Positions 1 to 5,084 are shown, numbered from the stretch's first letter. The stretch is DNA of 5,084 nt from Planctomycetaceae bacterium (GCA_005773145.1 SXHS01000192.1:1-5084); one strand, 5' to 3'. Numbers and translations are program-made. The notes: generated from the letters alone by a model not told the origin.

Positions 1-1124
1 AGTCGCGTGTGACGCCGTTGCAAGTCTTCAAATTGCGCGATTTCCGCTAACAGTTTTCTGGCCGCATCACGAGTCGTTGGCGTGCTGCCGGCGTCGATGA
101 CCGATTGCGTTCGGCGCCGCAAAGAATCCAAGTTCCACGTCGACGGATCCCCGGCCACTGCGAGCGACAAGTCAACACTGATACCAGTCAGCTCTCGATC
201 CACCCAGCCGGCGGGCCTGGTGGGAGTCGTGGCGGAGACAACCGTTTTAGATATTTCGCGAAAGGCGCCGGCCCCCGACGCGACGGGCGCCGACGCAACG
301 GGGGGGCGTGGCATGGCCTGGAGTGGCGCGCTGGGCATCGCGGTGGCTGGCCCCGTCGCGGACTGTCGCGGTACAAATGAATCGGTCACGTTTACTAATG
401 CGGGCGGCTCCAGCACCGGCTCGGCGTTGGCCGTGAGCAGTATCGAGCGAGTCTCCTCTATCTTGGATTCCGCCGTTTCCGAATCGCTGGGCGACAAACC
501 AGTGTCTGCGGATGCGTTCGGTATGGCACTCGGCACGATCGGCGTGGTCTGGGGCTCAAGGTTCTCGGCGTCTGGATCCCGCGGCCCCGGTGGATCGCTG
601 GCGGTATGGTCTTGGTGAATCCAGCGAAACTCGCCGGCGGGCGGAGCGATGCGGCACCAAGGACGAGCCGTTTCGCCATCGGCATCCGACCGATCTTCCT
701 TGCCCAGGATGACAACCGCCTCACCTGCCTTCAGACGGACGTGATGCACATCTTCCTCGTCCAGGGGAGCATCCTGTTCTGACAGATTTGAGCCCACGCG
801 GACGACCGTATCCTTCGCAATCTCTGCGACATCCTCGTCTTCCGTGGCTCGCAGGACCGACTCCGGCACCCAACAAAAACTGCCGTCGGGGGGGCGTATT
901 GCCAGCCAACCACCTGGATCCCGGCGATGGACCTCGATTTCCGTTCCCCGCACCAATTCATCGGTTGCGTAGAATTGCGTGCCCGGGCCACTTCGCACGG
1001 GACCGCGATCGGCGGTCACATATGCCACTGTGGGCGATTCGTCGGCCCAGCCGTTGGTGACCGATTGGCCCAACGCAATTTGAATCGCCAGGGAAATCAC
1101 GACACGGCTGGAGCGTACCATCAT
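1..1124 (-). CDS. Exported tandem SH3-domain protein, C-terminus cut by window edge
   Basis: This frame is open from an ATG at 1124 to the left edge, giving 374 complete codons and no stop. The start is a double ATG (1124 and 1119) followed by a signal peptide: Arg4 and Arg7, a hydrophobic stretch at about residues 8-19, and a likely cleavage site after Gly-Trp-Ala27. Residues about 33-92 form a bacterial SH3-like repeat: an N-terminal strand ending in Pro-Val-Arg-Ser-Gly-Pro-Gly, then a Gly-Gly-Trp-Leu-Ala-Ile core and a closing Cys-Trp-Val-Pro. Residues about 99-172 look like a second, more diverged copy with Val-Arg-Val-Gly, a Trp-Cys-Arg-Ile core and Arg-Trp-Ile-His. Residues about 173-306 are a low-complexity Pro/Ala/Ser/Thr linker. 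Residues 307-374 turn ordered again, with a Trp-rich strand segment and then charged helices. Domains of this type commonly bind cell-wall or other envelope ligands, but the ligand here is unknown. No strong ribosome-binding site is visible. The gene is transcribed divergently from msrB. Confidence 0.88.
   Translation of the reverse strand, partial: MMVRSSRVVISLAIQIALGQSVTNGWADESPTVAYVTADRGPVRSGPGTQFYATDELVRGTEIEVHRRDPGGWLAIRPPDGSFCWVPESVLRATEDEDVAEIAKDTVVRVGSNLSEQDAPLDEEDVHHVRLKAGEAVVILGKEDRSDADGETARPWCRIAPPAGEFRWIHQDHTASDPPGPRDPDAENLEPQTTPIVPSAIPNASADTGLSPSDSETAESKIEETRSILLTANAEPVLEPPALVNVTDSFVPRQSATGPATAMPSAPLQAMPRPPVASAPVASGAGAFREISKTVVSATTPTRPAGWVDRELTGISVDLSLAVAGDPSTWNLDSLRRRTQSVIDAGSTPTTRDAARKLLAEIAQFEDLQRRHTR
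275..304 (-). repeat. 15-bp imperfect tandem repeat inside the SH3-protein linker
   Basis: Two adjacent 15-bp units (275-289 and 290-304) match at 13 of 15 positions. On the coding strand each encodes a five-residue unit, Pro-Val-Ala-Ser-Ala and Pro-Val-Ala-Ser-Gly. The unit length is a multiple of three, so copy changes keep the frame. It lies in the Pro/Ala-rich linker, where length variation should be tolerated. Confidence 0.6.
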
Positions 1125-1172
1125 AAAAATCCCGCTAGACCTGCCCGAAAATGAGGGAAGAGAAACGGGCCG

Positions 1173-1201
1173 CTTGTACTTCAATTCACAGGCGGGCTCA
1201 A
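1173..1201 (-). promoter_or_regulatory. Candidate sigma-70-type promoter for the SH3-domain gene
   Basis: Read on the minus strand, TTGAGC (1201-1196) is followed after exactly 17 bases by TACAAG (1178-1173). Each box matches the consensus at four of six positions. Transcription would begin near 1166, leaving a leader of about 42 nt before the ATG at 1124. Spacing and position are good, but the -10 lacks the final T, so this is only a candidate. Confidence 0.33.
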
Positions 1202-1373
1202 GTGCAACTAGGAGCTGCGGTGCCGGCCGAGACATTTGGGGCTAGCAGACGCGCGACGCCGCCAATCAGCGACCAGCAGGATGGCTGCCCAACCGTAGTC
1301 CGCGAGAGTGATTTCTCTTGTTCCCTGCCGGGACGGTTGATAGACTGCAAGAGGAAGCGTGCCGCCATCGCTG

Positions 1374-1406
1374 GCACCGTCGCTCGTGTCCGAGGGCGGT
1401 AGGTGC
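1374..1406 (+). other. Small hairpin upstream of msrB
   Basis: GCACC (1374-1378) can pair with GGTGC (1402-1406). Inside it, CGCTCG (1381-1386) can pair with CGAGGGCG (1391-1398), leaving a two-base GG bulge and a TGTC loop. The structure ends about 30 bases before the msrB ribosome-binding site, so it would lie in the msrB leader if transcription starts upstream of it. Stems this short are common by chance in GC-rich DNA. Confidence 0.2.
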
Positions 1407-1436
1407 GAGTATGGTCGGTGCTATGGGTTCCCCAAT

Positions 1437-1445
1437 GGGAGAAGG
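1437..1445 (+). promoter_or_regulatory. Shine-Dalgarno site that fixes the msrB GTG start
   Basis: GGGAGAAGG lies six bases before the GTG at 1452. An in-frame TAA at 1446-1448 lies in that spacer, so translation of this frame cannot begin further upstream. Together these support GTG 1452 over the later ATG at 1500, which has no ribosome-binding site. Translation from 1500 would also remove the only arginine before the hydrophobic core. Confidence 0.75.
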
Positions 1446-1451
1446 TAACTA

Positions 1452-2204
1452 GTGGCCAGACTCGATCATCACCTGCATTTGGTTCACCTGAATCTGCCCA
1501 TGCCATTCGTGTGTTGGATCGCCATTGGCGTCCTACTCGGGGGTTGCACGCGTCCCGCACCATCTCCTGCGAATGCGCCCACATCATCACCTTCAACCTC
1601 ACTCCCTTCGTCCGCAGGCTCCAACGATCGAAAGCCGTTGGCACTAGCGGCATCCGCGACCGATGCCCATGAGGAGCCGCTGGCGGATTTGCATGATCAC
1701 GATACGATCGATAACAGCCAGAGCGACCAGGAGGTTTCCATGGACAAGTCGTCACCCGATTCTGACGCTCCCACTGCCAAAGGTTCCGCACAACTGGCTG
1801 CCGCCTACAATCCATTAACGGACCAGGAACAGTGGATCATCCTACAAAAGGGGACGGAGCGTCCTTTTACGGGCGAGTACACGTTGTCCAAGGACAAGGG
1901 CACCTATGTTTGTCGACGTTGCAACGCGCCCTTGTACCAGAGCGATAGCAAGTTCGACAGCCATTGCGGCTGGCCGAGTTTTGATGACGAGATTCCGGAA
2001 GCGGTGACACGGACCGTGGATGCTGATGGTTACCGAACGGAGATCACTTGCACCAACTGTGGCGGTCACTTGGGCCATGTTTTTCTTGGTGAGCAGTTAA
2101 CTCCCAAGGACACACGGCATTGCGTCAACTCGATATCGATTCGTTTGGTCCCTCAGGGCAAACCGTTACCAGAAACCATTCGTGTTTCCGACACGCCCCA
2201 GTGA
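1452..2204 (+). CDS. msrB: Lipoprotein-type peptide methionine-(R)-S-oxide reductase MsrB
   Basis: MsrB reduces the R epimer of methionine sulfoxide in proteins back to methionine. This copy has 250 residues. It has an N-terminal leader with Arg3 and several His, a hydrophobic core at about 18-31 and a lipobox Leu-Gly-Gly-Cys32. A low-complexity Ser/Pro/Thr/Asp linker follows to about residue 115, then a complete MsrB domain at about 120-234. Zinc-site cysteines are C154/C157 and C200/C203. The Cys-Gly-Trp-Pro-Ser-Phe motif starts at C172, and His206 and His209 lie in the Gly-Gly-His-Leu-Gly-His segment. The catalytic C224 is in Arg-His-Cys-Val-Asn-Ser. C172 lies 52 residues before C224, a position where two-cysteine MsrBs carry the resolving cysteine, so thiol-disulfide recycling is likely (inferred). 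The lipobox implies anchoring to an envelope membrane. The electron donor is not in this window; thioredoxin-like proteins serve relatives. The gene converges on map. An internal start at 1740 could give a leaderless 154-residue form. Confidence 0.95.
   Translation: MARLDHHLHLVHLNLPMPFVCWIAIGVLLGGCTRPAPSPANAPTSSPSTSLPSSAGSNDRKPLALAASATDAHEEPLADLHDHDTIDNSQSDQEVSMDKSSPDSDAPTAKGSAQLAAAYNPLTDQEQWIILQKGTERPFTGEYTLSKDKGTYVCRRCNAPLYQSDSKFDSHCGWPSFDDEIPEAVTRTVDADGYRTEITCTNCGGHLGHVFLGEQLTPKDTRHCVNSISIRLVPQGKPLPETIRVSDTPQ
1729..1742 (+). promoter_or_regulatory. Internal Shine-Dalgarno and ATG within msrB
   Basis: AGGAGGT (1729-1735) is a seven-base match to the canonical ribosome-binding sequence. It is followed closely by ATG at 1740-1742, with five bases between AGGAGG and the ATG. 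This ATG is codon 97 of msrB, in frame, at the end of the linker and about 23 residues before the catalytic domain. Initiation here would give a 154-residue protein lacking the lipoprotein signal, close to the usual size of cytoplasmic MsrB. The site is stronger than any visible before map or leuS. Use of the site is inferred. Confidence 0.45.
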
Positions 2205-2270
2205 GCCCAATCGCGAATTGATGCACTTGCTTGCGCTGCGTGCTTGTATTGGTTTGCGAATCGTTGGGGC
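2205..2270. terminator. Possible transcript-end stem-loop between msrB and map
   Basis: Directly after the msrB stop, GCCCAA (2205-2210) and TCGCGAA (2211-2217) can pair with TTGGGGC (2264-2270) and TTTGCGA (2253-2259). This gives about 13 pairs, including one G-T wobble, a one-base G bulge and a four-base bulge (2260-2263). The loop is about 35 bases, and no T-tract follows on either strand, so it is not a standard intrinsic terminator. It lies between convergent genes, where a bidirectional end signal is expected. Confidence 0.25.
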
Positions 2271-2278
2271 CGGAACGC

Positions 2279-2302
2279 CTAGAACCGGTGCTAGAACCGG
2301 TG
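2279..2302. repeat. Perfect 12-bp tandem duplication spanning the map stop codon
   Basis: CTAGAACCGGTG occurs twice head to tail (2279-2290 and 2291-2302). Read in the map direction, each copy encodes His-Arg-Phe-stop, so the gene's last codons and stop are followed by an in-frame duplicate with a second stop. Each copy contains the palindrome ACCGGT, so the two copies can also form a six-pair hairpin with a six-base loop. Confidence 0.85.
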
Positions 2303-3088
2303 GCCGGGAGCCGGGCCGAGTTGGGTGGGGGTCAGAATCTCAGGGCCCGACTCGGTCATCAGGATGGTATGCTCAAACTGCGCGGAGGGTTTTCCATCGC
2401 GTGTGCGGACCGTCCACCCGTCATGGCTGTCCAGCATGGTTTCCCGAGACCCGGCATTGATCATGGGTTCGATGGTGAAACAAACACCCGGGTAGAGGAA
2501 ATCGCGGAAGGCCTGCCGACTCGGGTAGTGGGGGACGGTGGGCTCTTGGTGGAATTGCCGTCCGATGCCATGTCCCACGTACTCGCGCACCACGCTGAAT
2601 CCCTGCTCGTGTGCATGCTCGACGATGACACGGCCGATGTCGGCCACGCGGCCACCGGGACGGATCGCCCCAATCGCCAAGTAGAGGCAATCGAAGGCGC
2701 ACTGGGTAAGGCGACGAGCTTCGTCGGAGACTCTACCGATGAGAAAGGTCTCCGATTGATCGCCGAGCCAGCCGTCAACGTTGGTTGTCAAATCCAGATT
2801 GACGATATCACCGTCTCGCAGCCGGTAGTCGCCCGGGATACCATGACAAACGACTTCGTTCACGCTGGTGCAGCAACTCTTGGGAAATCCCATATATCCC
2901 AAGCAGGCAGGTGTGTGGCCGTGGTCCATGGTGTAGGTATACACGAGCTTATCGAGCTCACTGGTTGTGGTACCAGGCTGGATATGGGGTCGAACGAAAT
3001 CCAGCAATTGGCCATTGAACCGGCCTGCGGCACGTACGCCATCACGCTCGGTGGCGCTGAGAATGGGGGGCCGTTTGCCTTGCAACAT
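2291..3088 (-). CDS. map: Methionine aminopeptidase, type I
   Basis: MetAP is a metal-dependent cytoplasmic enzyme that removes the initiator methionine from new proteins when the second residue is small. From the ATG at 3088 the product has 265 residues, almost the same as the 264 of the E. coli enzyme, which it matches end to end. The metal ligands are Asp99 (Asn-Leu-Asp-Leu), Asp110 (Gly-Asp-Gln-Ser), His173 (Gly-His-Gly-Ile-Gly), Glu207 (Thr-Ile-Glu-Pro-Met) and Glu239 (Gln-Phe-Glu-His-Thr). The active-site histidines His82 (Val-Cys-His-Gly-Ile-Pro) and His180 (Phe-His-Gln-Glu-Pro) are also present. The substrate-pocket segment Cys-Leu-Gly-Tyr-x-Gly-Phe-Pro-Lys-Ser lies at 62-71. The frame stays open upstream to about 3262, with an in-frame ATG at 3199. 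That extension resembles no MetAP domain and overlaps the predicted promoter and leader, so I prefer 3088. Only a weak AGG precedes this start. The gene diverges from leuS and converges with msrB. Confidence 0.95.
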   Translation of the reverse strand: MLQGKRPPILSATERDGVRAAGRFNGQLLDFVRPHIQPGTTTSELDKLVYTYTMDHGHTPACLGYMGFPKSCCTSVNEVVCHGIPGDYRLRDGDIVNLDLTTNVDGWLGDQSETFLIGRVSDEARRLTQCAFDCLYLAIGAIRPGGRVADIGRVIVEHAHEQGFSVVREYVGHGIGRQFHQEPTVPHYPSRQAFRDFLYPGVCFTIEPMINAGSRETMLDSHDGWTVRTRDGKPSAQFEHTILMTESGPEILTPTQLGPAPGHRF

Positions 3089-3104
3089 GATGCGTTCGCC
3101 TGAC

Positions 3105-3158
3105 TCAGTGGTGCGCCGATCGCGAGGATTTCTCGATCGCTGCCAATCGTAACGACAT
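3105..3158 (-). other. Possible 17-codon upstream ORF in the map leader
   Basis: On the minus strand, ATG at 3158 opens a 17-residue frame ending in TGA at 3107-3105, 16 bases before the map start. A GGGGGAGAG tract (3176-3168) lies nine bases upstream and could act as its ribosome-binding site. It is in a different frame from map. The peptide ends Arg-Ser-Ala-His-His and has no repeated codon typical of an attenuator. It could be a leader peptide or simply chance. Confidence 0.15.
3117..3139 (-). other. Hairpin in the map leader
   Basis: CGATC (3117-3121) pairs with GATCG (3135-3139) and GAG (3124-3126) pairs with CTC (3132-3134). This leaves a two-base GC bulge and a five-base loop. The structure lies about 30 bases upstream of the map start, inside the candidate upstream ORF. 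Its role is unknown. Confidence 0.3.
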
Positions 3159-3216
3159 ACTGCGTCACTCTCCCCCAACAAACGCTGGCCGGCAAGCATT
3201 GCTGGTGAGCGTCCCT

Positions 3217-3245
3217 TTGCGAAACAGCGGGGGAGGGGGTACAAT
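3217..3245 (+). promoter_or_regulatory. Sigma-70-type promoter for leuS
   Basis: TTGCGA (3217-3222) is followed after exactly 17 bases by TACAAT (3240-3245). The -35 matches consensus at four of six positions and the -10 at five of six. Transcription would begin near 3252, giving a leader of about 60 nt before the leuS ATG. The spacer contains a strongly G-rich run, GGGGGAGGGGG (3229-3239). This is one of the two best promoter-like elements in the window. Confidence 0.6.
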
Positions 3246-3261
3246 TCCGCTCCGAAACCCA

Positions 3262-3291
3262 AGTATAGCGTACCGCCGACCCACGCCGCAA
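3262..3291 (-). promoter_or_regulatory. Sigma-70-type promoter for map
   Basis: Read on the minus strand, TTGCGG (3291-3286) is followed after 18 bases by TATACT (3267-3262). The -10 matches at five of six positions, the -35 at three of six. Transcription would begin near 3255 and run left, giving a leader of about 167 nt before the map ATG at 3088. The element faces the leuS promoter, with 16 bases between the two -10 boxes. Confidence 0.5.
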
Positions 3292-3311
3292 TTGGCCCGA
3301 GTGACCCAGCG

Positions 3312-5084
3312 ATGCCTCGTTACAACCCAGCAATCATAGAACCCCGGTGGCAACACTACTGGGAGCACAACGCCACGTTTGCCACGCCCCGACTGCCGGC
3401 AGGGGGCAAGCGATATGTCTTGGACATGTTTCCCTACCCCAGTGGCGAGGGGCTTCACGTCGGGCACCCCGAAGGTTATACGGCGACCGACATTGTGTGT
3501 CGATTTGAGCGGATGCGAGGCCAGTGCGTCCTGCATCCGATGGGATTCGACTCGTTTGGGCTGCCAGCCGAGGAGCACGCCATCAAGACGGGGGAGCATC
3601 CTGGGAGTCGCACGCAGAAGAACATCAATACGTTTCGCGACCAGCTCAAAATGTTGGGATTCAGTTACGATTGGGGGCGCGAGCTGGCCACCACCGACAT
3701 CGGGTACGTGCGCTGGACGCAGTGGATTTTTCTGCAGCTCTATGACACCTGGTACGACGCGGCCATGCAGCGCGGGCGGCCGATCGGCGATTTGCCCATT
3801 CCCGACGATGTGCGTGCGCAGGGAAATGATGCCGTTCGTCGATATCAAGATCGACATCGCTTGGCCTACCAGACGGAGGCGCCCGTCAATTGGTGCCCTG
3901 CCCTGGGGACCGTCTTGGCCAATGAAGAAGTGATCGATGGCAAAAGCGAAGTGGGCGGGCATCCGGTCGAGCGGCGCCCACTGCGGCAGTGGATGCTGCG
4001 CATTACGGCCTATGCTGACCGACTAGAACGAGACCTCGATCCCTTGGATTGGTCGGAAAGTATCAAGACCCTGCAACGCAACTGGATTGGACGGAGCGTA
4101 GGGGCGGAGTGCGATTTCTTCTTGGGAAGCGCTGAGCAATTCGCGCGATGGCAAACACAACGGGCGACCCGGGGTTGGCCCGAGGATGCCGACGACGACG
4201 TGCTGCGAGTCTATACCACGCGCCCCGATACGCTCTACGGTGCCACCTACCTGGTGGTCGCCCCCGAGCATCCGCTCGTGCCACGCCTGACCACGGTCGA
4301 ACAGCGGAGAGCTGTGGAGCAGTACGGAGAACGAGCACGAGCCAAGAGCGATTTGGAACGCACGGAGTTGGCCAAAGAAAAGACGGGCGTGTTCAGCGGA
4401 TCGTATGCCTTCAATCCGGTGAATGGACAGCCGATTCCGATCTGGATTGCTGACTACGTCCTGATCAGTTACGGAACCGGCGCCATCATGTCCGTGCCGG
4501 CGCATGATGTTCGAGACTTCGAATTCGCGCAGACGTTTGGACTCCCCATCATCGCCGTGGTCGATCCCGGACCCGATCATGGTCCGCAGCGTGCCGATAT
4601 CCTGGCGGGCCGTGTTTGTTTTGTTGGCACGGGAATCGCAATCCAGTCGGGCGTGATCGAGGGTCTGGACACGGACGCTGCCAAGTCACGCATGACCGAG
4701 TCGCTGACTCGCCAGGGCTGGGGGCGCGCCGCCGTGAACTATAAGCTGCGGGACTGGCTATTCAGCCGTCAGCGATTCTGGGGCGAGCCGATACCCATCC
4801 TGCATGAATTGAATGATAAGGGTCAGCCCACAGGTTGGCTCCGCCCGTTGTCCGCCGATCAGCTCCCCTTGGAGTTGCCGCATCTGGAAGACTTTCGGCC
4901 ACACGGTCGCCCAGATCCGATCTTGGACAAGGCACCGGACGAATGGCTGTATCCGGTCATCGATGGGCGCCGCTACACGCGCGAGACCAACACGATGCCG
5001 CAATGGGCCGGCTCCTGTTGGTATTATCTCCGCTTTATCGATCCGACGAATCAGCGGCAGCTCGTCGATCCGGCATTGGAGCGG
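3312..5084 (+). CDS. leuS: Leucyl-tRNA synthetase, N-terminal 591 residues
   Basis: LeuRS is a cytoplasmic class I synthetase that attaches leucine to tRNA-Leu. The ATG at 3312 begins the typical Met-Pro-Arg-Tyr-Asn-Pro N-terminus, though no ribosome-binding site is clear. The HIGH signature is His49-Val-Gly-His52 after Pro-Tyr-Pro-Ser-Gly. Residues about 146-182 are an insertion absent from the E. coli enzyme. The zinc-1 region at 194-218 keeps only Cys195, so metal binding there is probably lost. The CP1 editing domain runs from about 263 to 455. It has the threonine-rich motif Thr302-Thr-Arg-Pro-Asp-Thr307, and Gly388-Thr-Gly-Ala leading to His398-Asp399 and Arg401-Asp402, the acidic site that holds misacylated amino acid. 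Residues 476-493 carry the Ser-Arg-Gln-Arg-Phe-Trp-Gly-Glu-Pro motif, and 567-572 carry Gly-Ser-Cys-Trp-Tyr-Tyr. The KMSKS loop and anticodon-binding domain lie beyond the right edge. Nothing visible suggests a broken gene. Confidence 0.97.
   Translation, partial: MPRYNPAIIEPRWQHYWEHNATFATPRLPAGGKRYVLDMFPYPSGEGLHVGHPEGYTATDIVCRFERMRGQCVLHPMGFDSFGLPAEEHAIKTGEHPGSRTQKNINTFRDQLKMLGFSYDWGRELATTDIGYVRWTQWIFLQLYDTWYDAAMQRGRPIGDLPIPDDVRAQGNDAVRRYQDRHRLAYQTEAPVNWCPALGTVLANEEVIDGKSEVGGHPVERRPLRQWMLRITAYADRLERDLDPLDWSESIKTLQRNWIGRSVGAECDFFLGSAEQFARWQTQRATRGWPEDADDDVLRVYTTRPDTLYGATYLVVAPEHPLVPRLTTVEQRRAVEQYGERARAKSDLERTELAKEKTGVFSGSYAFNPVNGQPIPIWIADYVLISYGTGAIMSVPAHDVRDFEFAQTFGLPIIAVVDPGPDHGPQRADILAGRVCFVGTGIAIQSGVIEGLDTDAAKSRMTESLTRQGWGRAAVNYKLRDWLFSRQRFWGEPIPILHELNDKGQPTGWLRPLSADQLPLELPHLEDFRPHGRPDPILDKAPDEWLYPVIDGRRYTRETNTMPQWAGSCWYYLRFIDPTNQRQLVDPALER

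Larger units (their letters stand above)
1125..1451. other. Divergent intergenic region between the SH3 gene and msrB
   Basis: I see no convincing gene in these 327 bases. A short plus-strand open frame (1151-1402) and a minus-strand frame running back from msrB have no recognisable domain and no supporting ribosome-binding site. The region holds a candidate minus-strand promoter near the SH3 gene, a small hairpin at 1374-1406 and the msrB ribosome-binding site. I could not find a plus-strand pair of -35 and -10 boxes with good match and spacing, so the msrB promoter is unassigned. It may need an alternative sigma factor. Confidence 0.6.

Noticed and set aside
82..618. 178-codon plus-strand open frame
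   Set aside because: It is a shadow of the SH3-protein linker on the other strand. The minus-strand frame is open from the signal peptide to the window edge with recognisable SH3 repeats.
1151..1402. 83-codon plus-strand open frame in the SH3-msrB gap
   Set aside because: No ribosome-binding site, domain or membrane segment is visible, and its start overlaps the SH3 gene's leader region.
1500..1502. ATG at 1500 as the msrB start
   Set aside because: It has no ribosome-binding site and would give a leader with no positive charge before the hydrophobic core. GTG 1452 has a strong site and an in-frame stop just upstream.
1198..1815. 205-codon minus-strand open frame over the intergenic region and the msrB 5' part
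   Set aside because: The composition is odd (Arg/Trp/Pro-rich), it has no domain or ribosome-binding site, and it overlaps the msrB leader and linker, whose frame is well supported.
2231..3103. 290-codon plus-strand open frame opposite map
   Set aside because: It lies almost entirely antisense to a gene with every MetAP active-site residue. It has no recognisable domain, and long antisense frames are common in GC-rich coding DNA.
3229..3239. G-rich run as a possible G-quadruplex
   Set aside because: There are only two long G runs here, and the further runs needed for a convincing four-stranded structure are not close by. It is better viewed as the leuS promoter spacer and a leader-pairing partner.
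3086..3262. N-terminal extension of map to an upstream start (TTG 3262 or ATG 3199)
   Set aside because: The extra residues match no MetAP domain. The TTG lies in the predicted -10 box, and the ATG at 3088 gives the standard type I length.
3165..3962. 265-codon minus-strand open frame opposite the start of leuS
   Set aside because: It is antisense to a clear LeuRS with the HIGH motif, crosses the map-leuS promoter region and has no domain or start signal.
4023..4580. 185-codon minus-strand open frame opposite the LeuRS editing domain
   Set aside because: The plus strand encodes an intact, motif-rich CP1 domain, and the antisense product resembles nothing I recognise.

Overview
The window carries four protein genes in alternating orientation: an exported SH3-domain protein (minus strand, running off the left edge), a lipoprotein-type methionine sulfoxide reductase B (msrB, plus), a type I methionine aminopeptidase (map, minus) and the N-terminal 591 residues of leucyl-tRNA synthetase (leuS, plus, running off the right edge). 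The moderately GC-rich DNA, weak or absent Shine-Dalgarno sites on most genes, an exported tandem-SH3 protein with a long Pro/Ala/Ser linker, and a LeuRS with a roughly 35-residue insertion and a degenerate zinc site suggest a Planctomycetota bacterium, perhaps of the Pirellulaceae. That placement is inferred from recalled family features, not from a search.

Layout. Positions 1-1124: SH3 protein. 1125-1451: divergent gap with a candidate promoter for the SH3 gene, a small hairpin and a strong ribosome-binding site for msrB. 1452-2204: msrB. 2205-2290: convergent gap holding a long imperfect stem-loop and the first copy of a 12-bp tandem repeat that duplicates the map stop codon. 2291-3088: map. 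3089-3311: divergent gap between map and leuS, with a promoter-like element on each strand. 3312-5084: leuS.

Functionally the right half is translation housekeeping: LeuRS charges tRNA-Leu and MetAP removes the initiator methionine. MsrB repairs oxidised methionine, here apparently as an envelope-anchored enzyme. The SH3 protein is exported and may bind peptidoglycan or another envelope ligand. No operon is visible, since each gene has the opposite orientation to its neighbours.

The two points most worth following are regulatory. First, msrB has a near-perfect internal Shine-Dalgarno and ATG in frame, exactly between the lipoprotein leader/linker and the catalytic domain, so one gene could give both an envelope and a cytoplasmic enzyme. 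Second, the predicted map and leuS promoters face each other with start points only a few bases apart, so polymerase could probably serve only one at a time. I found no mobile element, CRISPR array, RNA gene or clearly new system.
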